Program-made: the position numbers and the translations under genes | Part shown: piece by piece, positions 11,926 to 22,368 of the stretch | Numbering within the stretch: position 1 is the stretch's first letter | How the letters are laid out: the number at the start of each line of letters is the position of its first letter | Notes under the pieces: model-generated | What the model saw: the letters and a program-made list of their open reading frames with translations, nothing else | Told to the model about the DNA's origin: nothing | Database searches by the model: none | NCBI GenBank assembly: GCA_965178125.1 | Contig: OZ237744.1 | Coordinates: forward strand, 682,001 to 746,000 | From: Bilabrum cf. latius | Taxonomy: Eukaryota; Bigyra: Bicosoecida; Bigyra; Bicosoecida | DNA length: 64,000 nt | Reading direction: 5' to 3'

Positions 11926-13210
11926 GCCGCCCCGACCTAGGGGACGCCACCACGCAAAAAGAAGAAAAAAAATCTTGAACTCGATCGAGTTAGGGCATCA
12001 CCGCTCGCACATCCCGCCCAGCCCACCACGCTCGACACGGTCCTGTATGCTCACCGCAGCCCCAGCACAGTCGTCACCCGGTCCGCTCCTATTCAGGCTC
12101 CCATTGCCTTACCCTCTGTGAGGATACGGGGTCCGGCTGCTGTCCGCACGTTGCCGTGCCTCTTGCAGCACCACAGTGGTCCTCCACTGCAGCGTACGCT
12201 GTGCAGGATCTCGCCTCGCTCTCTCGGTGGGTGTCGCCGGTGCGACTGTCCCAGGGTCGATCCGAGATTCAGGCTCTCCTCTCGGCTGTGCAGGTCACTC
12301 TGTCCCCCTTCGGCCACGGAGCCATCCAAAGGACAGAAGTTTCCTGGGCCCGCAACGCGGTTCTTTGTGCTTCCAGAAAAACAGAGGTGCTCCACATGGG
12401 GGATTTTACGGCACGGACCACACCTCTGCTCCCAGTCTCATGACCACCTCACGCGTGGCCACCTCACACCCGTCCCCACTGTTGCAACCGGGAGGGTGGG
12501 TTGCTTCCGACCTATAGCCGGATTTACAGCGATCAACATGAGGCACGGACCTCATACTGACCGCACCCACCCCTACTCCCACGCCTACTTGACTCAGCCA
12601 AGTCCCTGGCCCCCCAAGCCACCCACCAACGGTCCTGCTAACAGTGGCCATCGGCACCAGATGCGACCACGGAGCCTCATCTGGTTGGTGAAATGGGATG
12701 GTGGCAAAGGCCACCACCAGTTCGTCCACGTGTTCTAGATGGCTAGACGCACGCAGCTTCCCTGGCCCCGTTCCGTTGCCCTCCGCAACGCTTAAATGTT
12801 GGTAGCTAGGTATGAGTGTTGGTACCCTCCGAATCTGCGCCGCCATCCTGCGTGGGTGCCACGTGGTCCCCCCGTTGTCAGGGGGTCCACATGAACAGAA
12901 AAGAGGGCTGGTTCATGCTGGTACTGAGTGCGGAGGGAGGAGGAGCGGTCTGCCTCCGCCCCCCTCCCAAGAGAATATTACACACACTACCGGGCAGCAG
13001 TGACACACACACACTTACCCGCCCCTAAGACGCCCTGTCTCGCTGAGTAAACCTTATCCGCCTGGCACCCCTCCCTTCAGCTGTAGGCCCCTCTGTTGTC
13101 CGCCAACTACTGGTCCCCCCTCACCTCCCGGCCTCCGCCGCGATGCCGCCCCATCCATATCCGAAGGAAATGGGGCCAACAAGACAAGAAACAATTCTAT
13201 AAAAGTAAAA
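11926..13210. other. Spacer between A2 and B2 of the retrotransposon
   Basis: 1,285 bp of unique sequence inside the element. Reading either strand with TAG as Gln, I find only short Pro/His/Arg-rich frames broken by TGA and TAA, with no domain signature. It includes a short CA dinucleotide run near 13000. It could be untranslated element sequence, a decayed accessory ORF or a nested insertion. I see no inverted repeats at its edges. Confidence 0.6.
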
Positions 13211-13365
13211 ATTATTTCCTTTATCTTCTTCTGAATTCCCCTAAGTGAGAGCGCTGGTCTCGCTCAGCTCGTACTCGGAATTGATCCGATCAGTATACCA
13301 CTATCGGCCCAAACATCACTGTACATGGATGCTCTGTATTCGTCAGTAGGGGTGCCATTGAATCA
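13211..13365 (-). repeat. Split direct repeat A2
   Basis: 155 bp, read as identical to 19730-19884. It abuts and overlaps B1 by the two bases CA, forming the B-A junction thought to template closure of the circular intermediate in this class of elements. Confidence 0.93.
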
Positions 13366-13745
13366 TGATGGTTGGTAATGTGGATCTGTCGATCAACCGC
13401 TCAATGCTTCGCTCCCCCAGCACTCTCCCTCTCCCGCCACGCGCCACTCGTGCGCCGCTACCCACCGTCGCCCACTCGTCTGTCGCTAGCACGGCCGTCT
13501 CCGTGCCGCCTAGGCCCGGCTGGCCGCTTTGTCCTGCCCTCAGCTTCCACTCTCGTACCTAGTACCTGCTCCTCGTAATCTCCTCCTTCCGTGGCGCTTT
13601 GGTTTTGGCTGGTGCTTCCCCGGGCACTGGGCAGGCGGCACGGACCTTTCAAGCCGCTATGGGGACTACCTGCCACTGGCCACGGGATCTACACTGGGCC
13701 CCCCTTTTGGCTGTTCGCCCATCGAACGCCGCAAGGAACACCCAC
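13364..13745 (-). repeat. Split direct repeat B1
   Basis: 382 bp, same sequence as 11544-11925, lying directly beyond the stop codon of ORF3 and joined to A2. Confidence 0.93.
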
Positions 13746-13753
13746 TGGCCCAG

Positions 13754-14992
13754 TTAGAGCCCTGAATCCCGTTCACCCCCACCACTGCTCACTGGGCTCC
13801 GGTGAAGCTCCCTGCGTTGGGATTCCCAAATCTTCAGAAGTTCTGGGATGGAGCCAGCTCCCACCATAGCCCGAAGAATCCCACTCCTCGTAACCCTTGC
13901 CGCTTCCATCAATGAGTAACGATCATACACCGCTGGCATGTTGGGCAGAGACCACCCAGCCTGGCCGTGCACGTACTTCTCGTCCTTGGTTGGGTCCGTC
14001 TGGCGCAATGCTGACACTCCCGCACTCTTGAAGGCGTACACACCCTCCCCCTTGCGGTGCACAGGAATCCCTTGCGCTGTTATCCACTGCAGCGTGGCAC
14101 TGTGCGCAGCCCGTGTTCGAGAGGCGAATACTTCCCCGCGCTGCCCTTGTGTTGGCTACCGAACTGATACCCACCACTTCAGCCACCGATACGGGCACAA
14201 CTCCTCGAATCCATCCGGCAAGCATGGAATGACCGCTGGCGGGCGCTGCTCGGGGTTGCCGCCGAGCACCCGCGACTTGTACCGCTGCCACCCAATCAGG
14301 GCCACGGGAACAACCTCGTTGTCATCAGACGCTGCAGTCCACTCTATCTCCCCTATTGCCAGATGCACCAGATCTGGCCACCGGGCCAAGCCACAGAATG
14401 TCCCCACATAGCAGCACATAAATGTATCGAGAACCGCTGGTGTTGAGTTGTAGTCCGCACGGGCCAGCGCAGCTGGGCCTTGCCACATCGAATCCCACTC
14501 TGCCTGCAGCTACCAGGCCATCATCACTAGTGCTCGCAACGTTACAGGGTTGTCCACCAGGACACGTAGGGCACGTACCGCGTCCGGATCCGTCGCCCCG
14601 GCACATCTACGCTTGTAGCCGAGCAGGGCCAGTTTGACCTGCCTGTACTCCACGTCTGCGAGTGGGGTACGCGGGAACTCCGCTGACCTGAACCACGCCG
14701 TTTGCGCTTGGAACAATCGCAACACTGTGGCATACTTCAACCCGGCGGCGCACTACTCCGTCAGCAAAGCCCACATGGCCTCCACCGGATCCCCGACCTC
14801 AAGTTCCGCCTGCATGGTCAGATTCCGCCTGCGCGCGTCCAGAGCTCCCTTGCCGAGCTGCTGACTCTCCTACAGCATCAGGGTCCTAGTCGCCGCCACC
14901 GCTGCTCGCCGTTGTGCCGCAGCACTTGAGCCTGCTCGTCCAGTCACTGGGATCAGCTCCCCAAATGGTCCTGCGAAGATGAAATGGTGCAT
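13754..14992 (-). CDS. Retrotransposon ORF3: tyrosine recombinase
   Basis: 412 residues from the first in-frame ATG, ending in TAA. The first part carries a helical core-binding-like region (VEYRQVKLALLGYKRRCAG, RALRVLVDNPVTLRALVMMAW). Then comes the first catalytic-arginine block, VGTFCGLARWPDLVHLAIGE, which is very like box I of DIRS recombinases, then a basic strand (GWQRYKSR). The C-terminal box reads FKSAGVSALRQ, then HGQAGW, then VYDRYS, giving the expected H/W and nucleophilic Tyr. I cannot assign the canonical H-x-x-R of box II with confidence, as the equivalent position reads FKSA. At least four TAGs are read through, including one directly before LQAEWDSMW. The ORF overlaps the 3' end of ORF2 by about 190 nt in another frame. 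The open frame extends a little upstream of the chosen ATG, so the start is uncertain. Confidence 0.8.
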
Positions 14993-17198
14993 GAAAAGTT
15001 GAGTCAGATGTCGCCCTTGCCGCCGAGACAAACCCCGTTTTGCCCACGCGCTGCCCCGCCGTCTACACCAGTTGACCAGCACCGTCCTCCACCCTGCTCA
15101 ATCTATCGCATGCCACCATGATCGGTGTACTTCGCCTCTACCACACGGGGAAGATAACGTATCCCAAGTTCTCAGCCAGCCTTCCAATCTCTCGCAGCTC
15201 ATCTCGCTACCCAGCCTTCATCGAGCCGCCCTTCCGCAGCAAATTTGGCAGGGCTTGATTGTCTGACAGCACGAAGAGCGCCTCTGGGCAAGTCTGGCTC
15301 CTCGCCAACTAGCCTGGTCCTGACAAAAAAGCTCGTAGTGATGCTAGTTCGCGTGCCGTACTGGATAGTAACTGCATGTCCTCGTGGAAACCCATTTGCA
15401 TCAAGCCAGAATCACCATTGCCTCGGCGCCACATTGCACCCAGCCCATGGGCTGACGCGTCAGCACAAAACACGGATGCTCTCCCCTCCGGCAACGGGTA
15501 TATCGGTGCAGCTGCTGCCGCTGTCAAGATACCGCGGTCCCTACATGTCAGCCACCACTCAAATTCCTCGTTGAACTCTGCCGTCCAGATGTGCCTACCA
15601 CCTTTGCGAGCCTTTGCAGCCGCCTAGTATATCGCAAACACGTGCTGCGAAGCGTGGGGGATTACTGCCGCAGCCGCGCCCAACTGTCCTGCCAGTTTCT
15701 CCACAGCCTTGACCGCCAGCGCACTCGTTGCTAGCATGTTGAAAGCTCGCATTCGCTCAACGGTCCTCAGCACTGCGTGGATCCGTGGCCATCGATCCGA
15801 GCGCAGTGTCACCTTCAAGTGGGCTCCCAGGGTAATCTTTAGCCCAAGGAACTCAATCACCTATGTTGGAAAGGTAAGTTTGCTAGGCTATATCCTCATG
15901 CCAATCCCCCGCGCTACAAGCACGGCACACCACAACAACTACATAGTGCGGGCCTCCGTACGTGCTGACAGAAAGCCATCATCAATGTACCCAAAAGCCC
16001 AATGTGCGGTGCGCAGTCGCACCCCCGCTAGACACTCTGCCAACACTACTGATGCGACAAAACAGCCCATTCTGCAACCAAACGACAAGACCACAAACTA
16101 AAACATGCTGCCACCCACTCCGCGAACTGCCATCCATCGCTGCAGCCCCGGTGCCAGCGCTATACTATGATATGCCGCCTTGAAATCGAAGGCTGCCCCC
16201 CATTCGTGCCTGTCACGTCCCACGCGCTCTGCTAAATGCCGAGCAAAATCACCATACCGGAAACGCAAGTCAAGAAATGCCTCGTTCGCGCCCGAGCGCT
16301 TCATATCCGTGACTAGGCGCTGCTTGCCAGTCGTGTCCTCCCGCTGCACCAAGCGTGGTGTCTGACCCTCCCGCTGCTGTACCTCGATTGCGGTCCTCTT
16401 GGCAACGAACATAGGCGTCACCTAGACCGCGGCGCCCTCCACCGGTCGAATCTTGCCTGCACTCGCTGCTGCTTCCACGAACGGGACTACATCCTCCTCG
16501 TCCGCCGGCAAGTCCTTCGGGTCAGCCCGTACCGGCTGCGCCCCCAACACCTTCAAGACTGCCTCCGCCCGAAGCCCATGTCGTGCCAGTCCAACAAACC
16601 CCCGGCCCGCTACACAATCGGGCTCCACTGCGCCCCGCGCCCCGCAGCGTCGACAACGAGCCAAATGTGCCTGCCATGCTCCACGAGGTGACAGCGTACA
16701 CGGCTAGCGTGCTGCCCATCGCTCCCCCTGCTGCAGTTCGCCCCTACGCTCCCAGTGTGACAACGTTCCATACCAGACGTCCAAAGCAGATGATGGTGCC
16801 TAGCCCGGTGGGAATGACCGCAAGTCAATCTTGTCCCGCTTTGCCAGGCATCGTGCCCAAGCCTACCACATCCCGTCCGCACCCAATGCTGACGGCGCAT
16901 CCCCAGTCATCCCCGCTCCCGCATCACCGTCATTGTCCACAGAATAGCCGGCTGCTTCCATCTGCACCTCGTGCCATCGTCTCGAGGGGCCTGCAGATGC
17001 AACCTAGTCCAACAATTCGTCCGCGTGTTCCATGATGTCCGTCACAATGCACCGCCCATCCAGTGTCCGCAGGCTCGGCTCACCACGCTGTAGGGTCGGA
17101 GTCTTCTGCTGAGCCAGGATTTTTTGCGCTGCTTCCGAAGATAGTGCACATGCCTACACTACTGCAGCCCTTCCCCTGGCTCGGGCCGCGTCACCCAT
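14799..17198 (-). CDS. Retrotransposon ORF2: reverse transcriptase and RNase H
   Basis: 799 residues, TGA stop. RT landmarks: LVTDMKRSGANEAF, FDFKAAYHSIALAPG, MFQFVVLSFG (Q367, encoded by TAG at 16098-16100) and the active site GYIDDGF (404-407), then QVIEFLGLKI. RNase H landmarks: SVFCADASAHGLGAMW, SSTARELASLRAF, SDNQALPNLLRKGG, and VACDRLSR close to the end. The order and the DNQ...KGG and DRLSR signatures match the RNase H of DIRS-order elements. About 15 TAGs lie in frame. The Q of MFQFVV corresponds to the aromatic-Gln-Phe that precedes LPFG in gypsy and DIRS RTs, so TAG must be Gln for a normal enzyme. The start ATG overlaps the ORF1 stop in an eight-base ATGGGTGA arrangement, suggesting reinitiation or coupling. 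The N-terminal 250 residues are not recognised. Confidence 0.88.
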
Positions 17199-19731
17199 TC
17201 CCCGCTAGTCGGCCACTTCGTCTTGGGGAGGTACGGTGCTCCGCCTACGTTTTGGGCCCCGATGTCGTCCCTTTTTGGCGCTCTGACTCCTGCTGCGACT
17301 CTTGTCCACCCGCACTCGCGCTACTGCTGCTGCTGCTGCTGCTGCTGGCCTTCGCTGACTACCGTTTTGCCGCTGCCCCCGCTCCTCCAGCTGCGGCCCC
17401 ATGCTCCTTTGCCACCCGCTTCGCTCGCTCCAATGCTGACTTGTCTATCGCGGCTGTCACATCCTCCCACGCCATAGCGCTATGGTTGCCTGCCGGATTC
17501 AGTCCCAGTAATTCCCACGTGGGCCCCACCTGAGTCTGCGTCATCCGCAGCGGGGTCTCGTTCTCGCTCCGCAACTACCACAGTCGAAGCACCGCAGGAG
17601 TATCCATTCTCCCCACTGGTGCCACCCTATGTATCAAAATCATGCGCAGAGCAGTTGCTAACACGAAATGCTGACCCGTATTGGCTGTGTCCCCGTTGCC
17701 TCCACCTGCCGTGCGGACTGCTGCCGCATGAAGGACCATCCCCAAGCCCAAGAACATTCTTCGCACTGCAATCTCCAACGCCTCGTGAAGCTTGCTCATT
17801 ACTGCCCTGGCTTCCGCATGCTTATCCTGGTGCAGCAGTGTCGCAAGTGTGATAACCACCTTCAGCAACGACGTGCTCCCTGCCACGACCCACTCGAGCG
17901 CCCCACACACCGATCTGGTCAATATCGTGGGTAATCGAAAAATGTTGCCTTGTTCCAGTTCTGCCACTCCCGACAACACGTGCTACCCGCACTTACTCGC
18001 AAATTGCCTGATCCCGTCCGGCATGAGCAAATCACCCGCCTCCTCCAGCACCGGTGCCACATGAAAGCTGCGGCCAGATCCTGACTCCCGGCGAAAACCA
18101 GCCGCACTCGCCATAGAAGCGAACATTATCTGCGCGGGGCGTTCAATCCGAAGCAACGAAATCTTTGCCTTGTCCGCACTCGTCAGCGCCACTGAGGCCA
18201 AGTCCTTAGCTCTCTCGCCTTCCTCCCCGAGTTCGGCCAAATACCGTGCACTGTCCCTAAATTGAAGCACCTCCTAAGACCGTACGGTGTCGTAGAACAA
18301 AGAGTCAACTCCCTTCGCCGTGGGAATGGAATTATGCACTTCCTTGGCGCCGTCTCCATCGTCTGCTCCGACCTGGCCCTGGTATGGTGACTTCTTGCAG
18401 GCGCCGGCTGACGACTTAATCGCCTGGGTGGAGTGCTCGGGCCGGGCATTTAACTCAAGCGCAAGGGCACGGAGCAACTACAACGTACCATTGGGCTCAC
18501 CCGATGCCATGGCCGCAACCGCCTGTTGAATTCGCTTGTCGATCGCGTCACTCGCGGTCGCCTCTCCTGCTCCCGCGGATGCTCCCTCGACCTCTTGCTC
18601 GCGCCTTGCCGCCTTGGTGCGACGTTCCGAATCCGCCACAATGGCCTCCCAGGGAGCTTGTGCTTCCCCCACCTCTTCCGCTCTCCCCCTTTTTCCCAGC
18701 GTTGCGCCCGAGATGGTGCCCATCGACGCCTGCGCCCCAAACACCGCGCTGGCACCGCGGCTTGCCGTTGGACCTCCCGCTGGTTTGCCACCCGCCCCAG
18801 CATCGGCCGCAGTCACTCCACCATGGCTGAATCCGCCCCCAAAATCAAAGAGGCCCAGCTCGCTCGGCGGATGGCCTGAGGTAGCAGTCGCCCCTGCACC
18901 GGCCCCCCCGCTTGGGGCAGGCAGTTTCCACCCAAACCCGCCACCGTCCATGATGCCCCGGCCCAGTGAGTGCGCTCCCATCGGCCCCCCGGCTACACGT
19001 TCAGGCCTTGACCCCGTGAATGGTGCTGTTGTTGATGCCCCGGATGGTACCGGGATCACCGGTGCTCCCCAGAGTGGGAGCACCCCATTGCTGCCCGTCG
19101 CATCTTGGTCTGAGTTTCCACCCGTCGCCGCGCTCGCCGACGAACTGCTGCATGTTGGCTTCGGCATCGCATGGATCAGCATGTTGGGCAACAGAGCATC
19201 GAACATTTCGTCGAGGAAGGGGATCGTCCACGGTGCCACCCGGGCATAGCCGAACAGGGCCGCACGTGCTGCCCACGCTGCCTGCTGTGGCGTTACACCA
19301 CTCTGTAGTGGTTGCTGCAGGCATTTCCAGAGCTCACCATGGTCCTCGGGCATCAGATCGTCCTTTGAGAACCCTGCTGCCACTTCCAGAGCGCCACGCA
19401 GGCCCGATTCCACGTCTGGCGTCGTGGTCGGTTTGAACACGCCCATAACGGCAGCCCCTGCGCCCAGGGAAGCGACCGGCGTGTGGCCGCGTACGCAGCT
19501 GCCCAACAGAGCCCGCTGCGCATCTGCCCCTTCTTTGTTTAGCATGTTCACAGCCTCGCGTACGACAGGCTCCGAGAAGCTCGACATGTGTTCAACAGCC
19601 ATACCTTGAAACACATCGAAAACACCACCCACAGCGTTCACCCTCCGCCTCACCGTTGGGGCCATACGAGTGGTCATTCGCGCCACGATCGCCCGGCTTT
19701 GCTTCCATTGCGCACTCTGCTGGCTGAGCAT
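17191..19731 (-). CDS. Retrotransposon ORF1: gag-like protein
   Basis: 846 residues beginning at an ATG whose last two coding-strand neighbours lie at the inner edge of the A1 repeat; ends in TGA. At least six TAGs are read through (for example 18478-18480, 18274-18276, 17983-17985, 17575-17577 and 17359-17361). The first 230 residues look folded (VFDVFQGMAVEHMSSF, WAARAALFGYARVAPW). A Gly/Ser/Pro-rich middle follows, then a helical region and a Ser/Gln-rich basic tail. I see no zinc knuckle. It is called gag-like from its position before RT, not from sequence similarity. Confidence 0.7.
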
Positions 19732-19884
19732 TATTTCCTTTATCTTCTTCTGAATTCCCCTAAGTGAGAGCGCTGGTCTCGCTCAGCTCGTACTCGGAAT
19801 TGATCCGATCAGTATACCACTATCGGCCCAAACATCACTGTACATGGATGCTCTGTATTCGTCAGTAGGGGTGCCATTGAATCA
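19730..19884 (-). repeat. Split direct repeat A1 (element 5' terminus)
   Basis: 155 bp, same sequence as 13211-13365. It likely includes the element promoter and leader, since ORF1 starts at its inner edge. The outer end reads GAATCA on the plus strand, after which the flanking host sequence begins. Confidence 0.93.
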
Positions 19885-22229
19885 CGATACGAGATTTACG
19901 GAAGCTTCTGTTGGGGTTCCGTCGGATTTTGAAATTTCCTTAGTGGCATACTTTCTGTCGGGGTTCCGTCGACCTACCGTTGACGGACGCTTCTGATGCG
20001 CATTCGTCAATCTTTGGTCGACCATAGTTTCTGTTAAGTTTTCGTCAATCATTCATCGTCGAGCCCAAAACGAAAGCTTCCGTCACTGATTGCTCTCCGT
20101 TGGAGCTCGCTCGGCTTTGCTGCTAGTTTTGCTTGCTGAATGCACGATTGCGTGGGATATTATTACATAATATAATATTTCAATAACATACAAGGCCGTG
20201 GAAGGCCGCGGGCCCCCGGGCCTGCCTTGTCGACGCGGGTTGCCGGCCTCTGAGGGATTTGCTCTGACCTCGCGGCGCGGCCGCCATCCCGAACGCGGGC
20301 CCCGGTTGTCCTCATGTTGCGCTATTTTCGGAGATAAGCTGCTCGACTCTGCATTCTTTCGTCCGTTCGGTGCCGCGCCTAAGTATGGGAGGTCCCATCA
20401 GTGCCTTCTTGCCATCTGCAGGGCGCTTCGTCGTCGGCGGTCCAAATAAGACTCCTCCTCCGCGGGACAGTAGAGAGGCCTCGAATCCGTCTTTTGTCAG
20501 CTGCACCAGGAGAACGCGGTCGGCTGGTGGTTTGCCTGCACCCGACACGGTGGGACAGGCCTCGGCAGAGCGCGGTTCCGGGCGGCGCTCGAGGTGGTGG
20601 CCTGCGAGAAGGGGGTGCAGAGCAGAAAGCGCATCATAGCATAATGTACGCGAAGCGAATGCCATGAGAGAGCAGTCTTGCGGCGTGCAGGTGCAGACTC
20701 ATGAACGCCGGCGGTGGGCGACCTAGTCTCGGGCAGAGGAAGCGGGCGGGGGAAGCGGCAGGGGCGAGGGGAGGCGCTTTTAGGAGGAGGACGAGGCGAT
20801 GCGCTGTTTCTCACTCGCGGGAAGATCCAGACATGGCGGAGGGATCACGAGTGGATTGTACCACGACCGAGCATCTGCCATTTGCATGCTGCGGGGGCGG
20901 GGCAAAGAGGGCGGGGCGCGGGCGAGTGCGGAGGGCTGGCCGTGGGGAGGGGAAGGAGTGCGTCACTTAAATGAGCGGCGGGCGAGAACGGCGAGAGGAT
21001 TTGCCTGAGAAGCAAAGCTAGCTCACCCAAAGAAGGACTCCCGCCTGGGATCGTGCCCTCAACAAGCTCCCGCCAGGCCTCGCGATCCTTGCCGAGGAGG
21101 CCTCCGCGCTGCGAGCACAAGCACGCGCTGCGGTCCCGTTTCGACTCTGCCTGCGAAACAAGGTGAAGGCAGTAGTGTTACGGTCAGCTCGGGACGGGTG
21201 CATCCAGGGCTCTTTCATGTTGCCGCGGGGGGAGGCACCGTGCGATGCCAGTCCATCTGAAGACGGCGGTCCGGGCGGAAGCTGTGCTCATGTCTGTGCC
21301 TCGCATCCCAATATCACGCACAACTTTTTGAACTTACTGCATCCTTGATGTTTGTGTGGGTCGATGAAAACCCGCCTGGAGTGCTTCGCGGGCCCGCGAG
21401 GCCGCCGCTCATTGCGGGCTGGTTGCTCGGCTGCTCCGTACACGCGCTCCCAGCGCGAACGCGAGCTCCCCTGAAGTCCAAATCTCAGTGCAAGACCTGA
21501 AGCGAGTCTGACACGCGAAATTCTCCAGGTTGACTGCCATGGTAGGGCTGATACCCGCCCTCGTCACCGTGCGCGCTTGCCGTCCGTTCGTGCGCATCTC
21601 GACTCGTAAGCACGAAAAAGCAGTCTGCAGTGGGAATTTGGGACACTCGATAAAGGATGCATTGGTTTGAGTCTATTTAATCACATTTCTTCCTCCATTA
21701 TCTAAGTTACACCCGGTACGGCCGCAGGGTTGGAGCCAACCGAGTCTTGCTCGGTTTGGGCGAGCACGACTACTTGCATGGCTTCAATGTGATCTAAACC
21801 GCTAATCCGAACCGACAGAACGATACATTCATATTCTTACCATGCATCTGAGCGTAGTATTCAAGGTTTCGCTTCCATCGGCCAACTGAAAGACGCGAGT
21901 TGTGCTCGACGCGGCGATGAGCGATTCATTCAAAATAAGATTTCTCACTATATCTGCACGCAATCGATTCCGGCGAATTTTTGACCATTTCCAACTCATT
22001 TATCTTGCGTTCTCGCGCGTTTGTGTCATATTCAGCCACATAACTATAGTTATAGTACAATTATATACTTGTTACCACTCAGGTTCTTCATGGTTCGACG
22101 TAATTGGATTGTATTACCAGATCTAAGTGTGGCAGTGAATCTAGTACGGCATTTCTTACCGCGAAACATATCCTGGGGCCATTTCGTCAGATAATAGAAG
22201 TTTATTTACCTGTAACTCCTCACTGACAG
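19885..22229. other. Unassigned region between retrotransposon and minisatellite
   Basis: About 2.3 kb. The first 250 bp carry several loose copies of a CGGAAGCTTCTG / TTCCGTCG motif in both orientations. 20200-21450 is GC-rich with only short, unrelated frames; a possible minus-strand exon flanked by a GCTCGCAG acceptor and a GGTGAGCT donor lies near 21030-21110. 21600-22200 is AT-rich. I find no tRNA or rRNA here and no confident gene. Confidence 0.4.
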
Positions 22230-22307
22230 GCCAAAGAAGTTTTGACCCCCACGGATATCAACAGGCTAGCGGACAAGCTGCAGACGGGCATGGAGGGCCT
22301 GAAATGA
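22230..22307 (+). CDS. Candidate terminal exon of an unidentified gene
   Basis: A pyrimidine-rich tract and CTGACAG acceptor are followed by 25 codons that read like real protein (LTPTDINRLADKLQTGMEGL) and end in TGA. It would be the last exon of a plus-strand gene whose upstream exons I could not identify in the AT-rich region before it. It lies only 60 bp from the start of the minisatellite. It could be a chance frame. Confidence 0.3.
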   Translation, partial: AKEVLTPTDINRLADKLQTGMEGLK

Positions 22308-22368
22308 ACTGCGGGCTCCCTAGGGCTGTTGGTTGCTAGCATGCTAGATAGGCTGTGGAGGCTCTGGA

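Larger units (their letters stand above)
11544..19884 (-). mobile_element. DIRS-order (PAT/Ngaro-like) tyrosine-recombinase retrotransposon, apparently complete
   Basis: An 8.34-kb element read on the minus strand: A1 repeat, ORF1 (gag-like), ORF2 (RT and RNase H), ORF3 (tyrosine recombinase), B1 joined to A2, a 1.29-kb spacer, then B2. Split direct repeats with a pre-formed B-A junction are the signature of PAT, Ngaro and related DIRS-order elements, which integrate through a circular DNA and a recombinase rather than a DDE integrase. A1 and A2 (155 bp) read as identical, and so do B1 and B2 (382 bp), implying recent insertion. All three ORFs are open when TAG is read as Gln, and two end in TGA and one in TAA. 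The outer ends both carry CA, and the same CA is shared at the B1-A2 junction. No target-site duplication is seen, as expected for a recombinase element. The spacer between A2 and B2 is unexplained. Confidence 0.9.

Noticed and set aside
12093-12846. Short frames in the A2-B2 spacer as an accessory retrotransposon ORF
   Set aside because: They are in different frames, broken by TGA/TAA, low-complexity and without motifs.
11544-13745. Repeats as LTRs of a conventional LTR retrotransposon
   Set aside because: The repeats are split and out of order for LTRs, the coding part has a tyrosine recombinase and no protease or DDE integrase was seen, and there is no target-site duplication.
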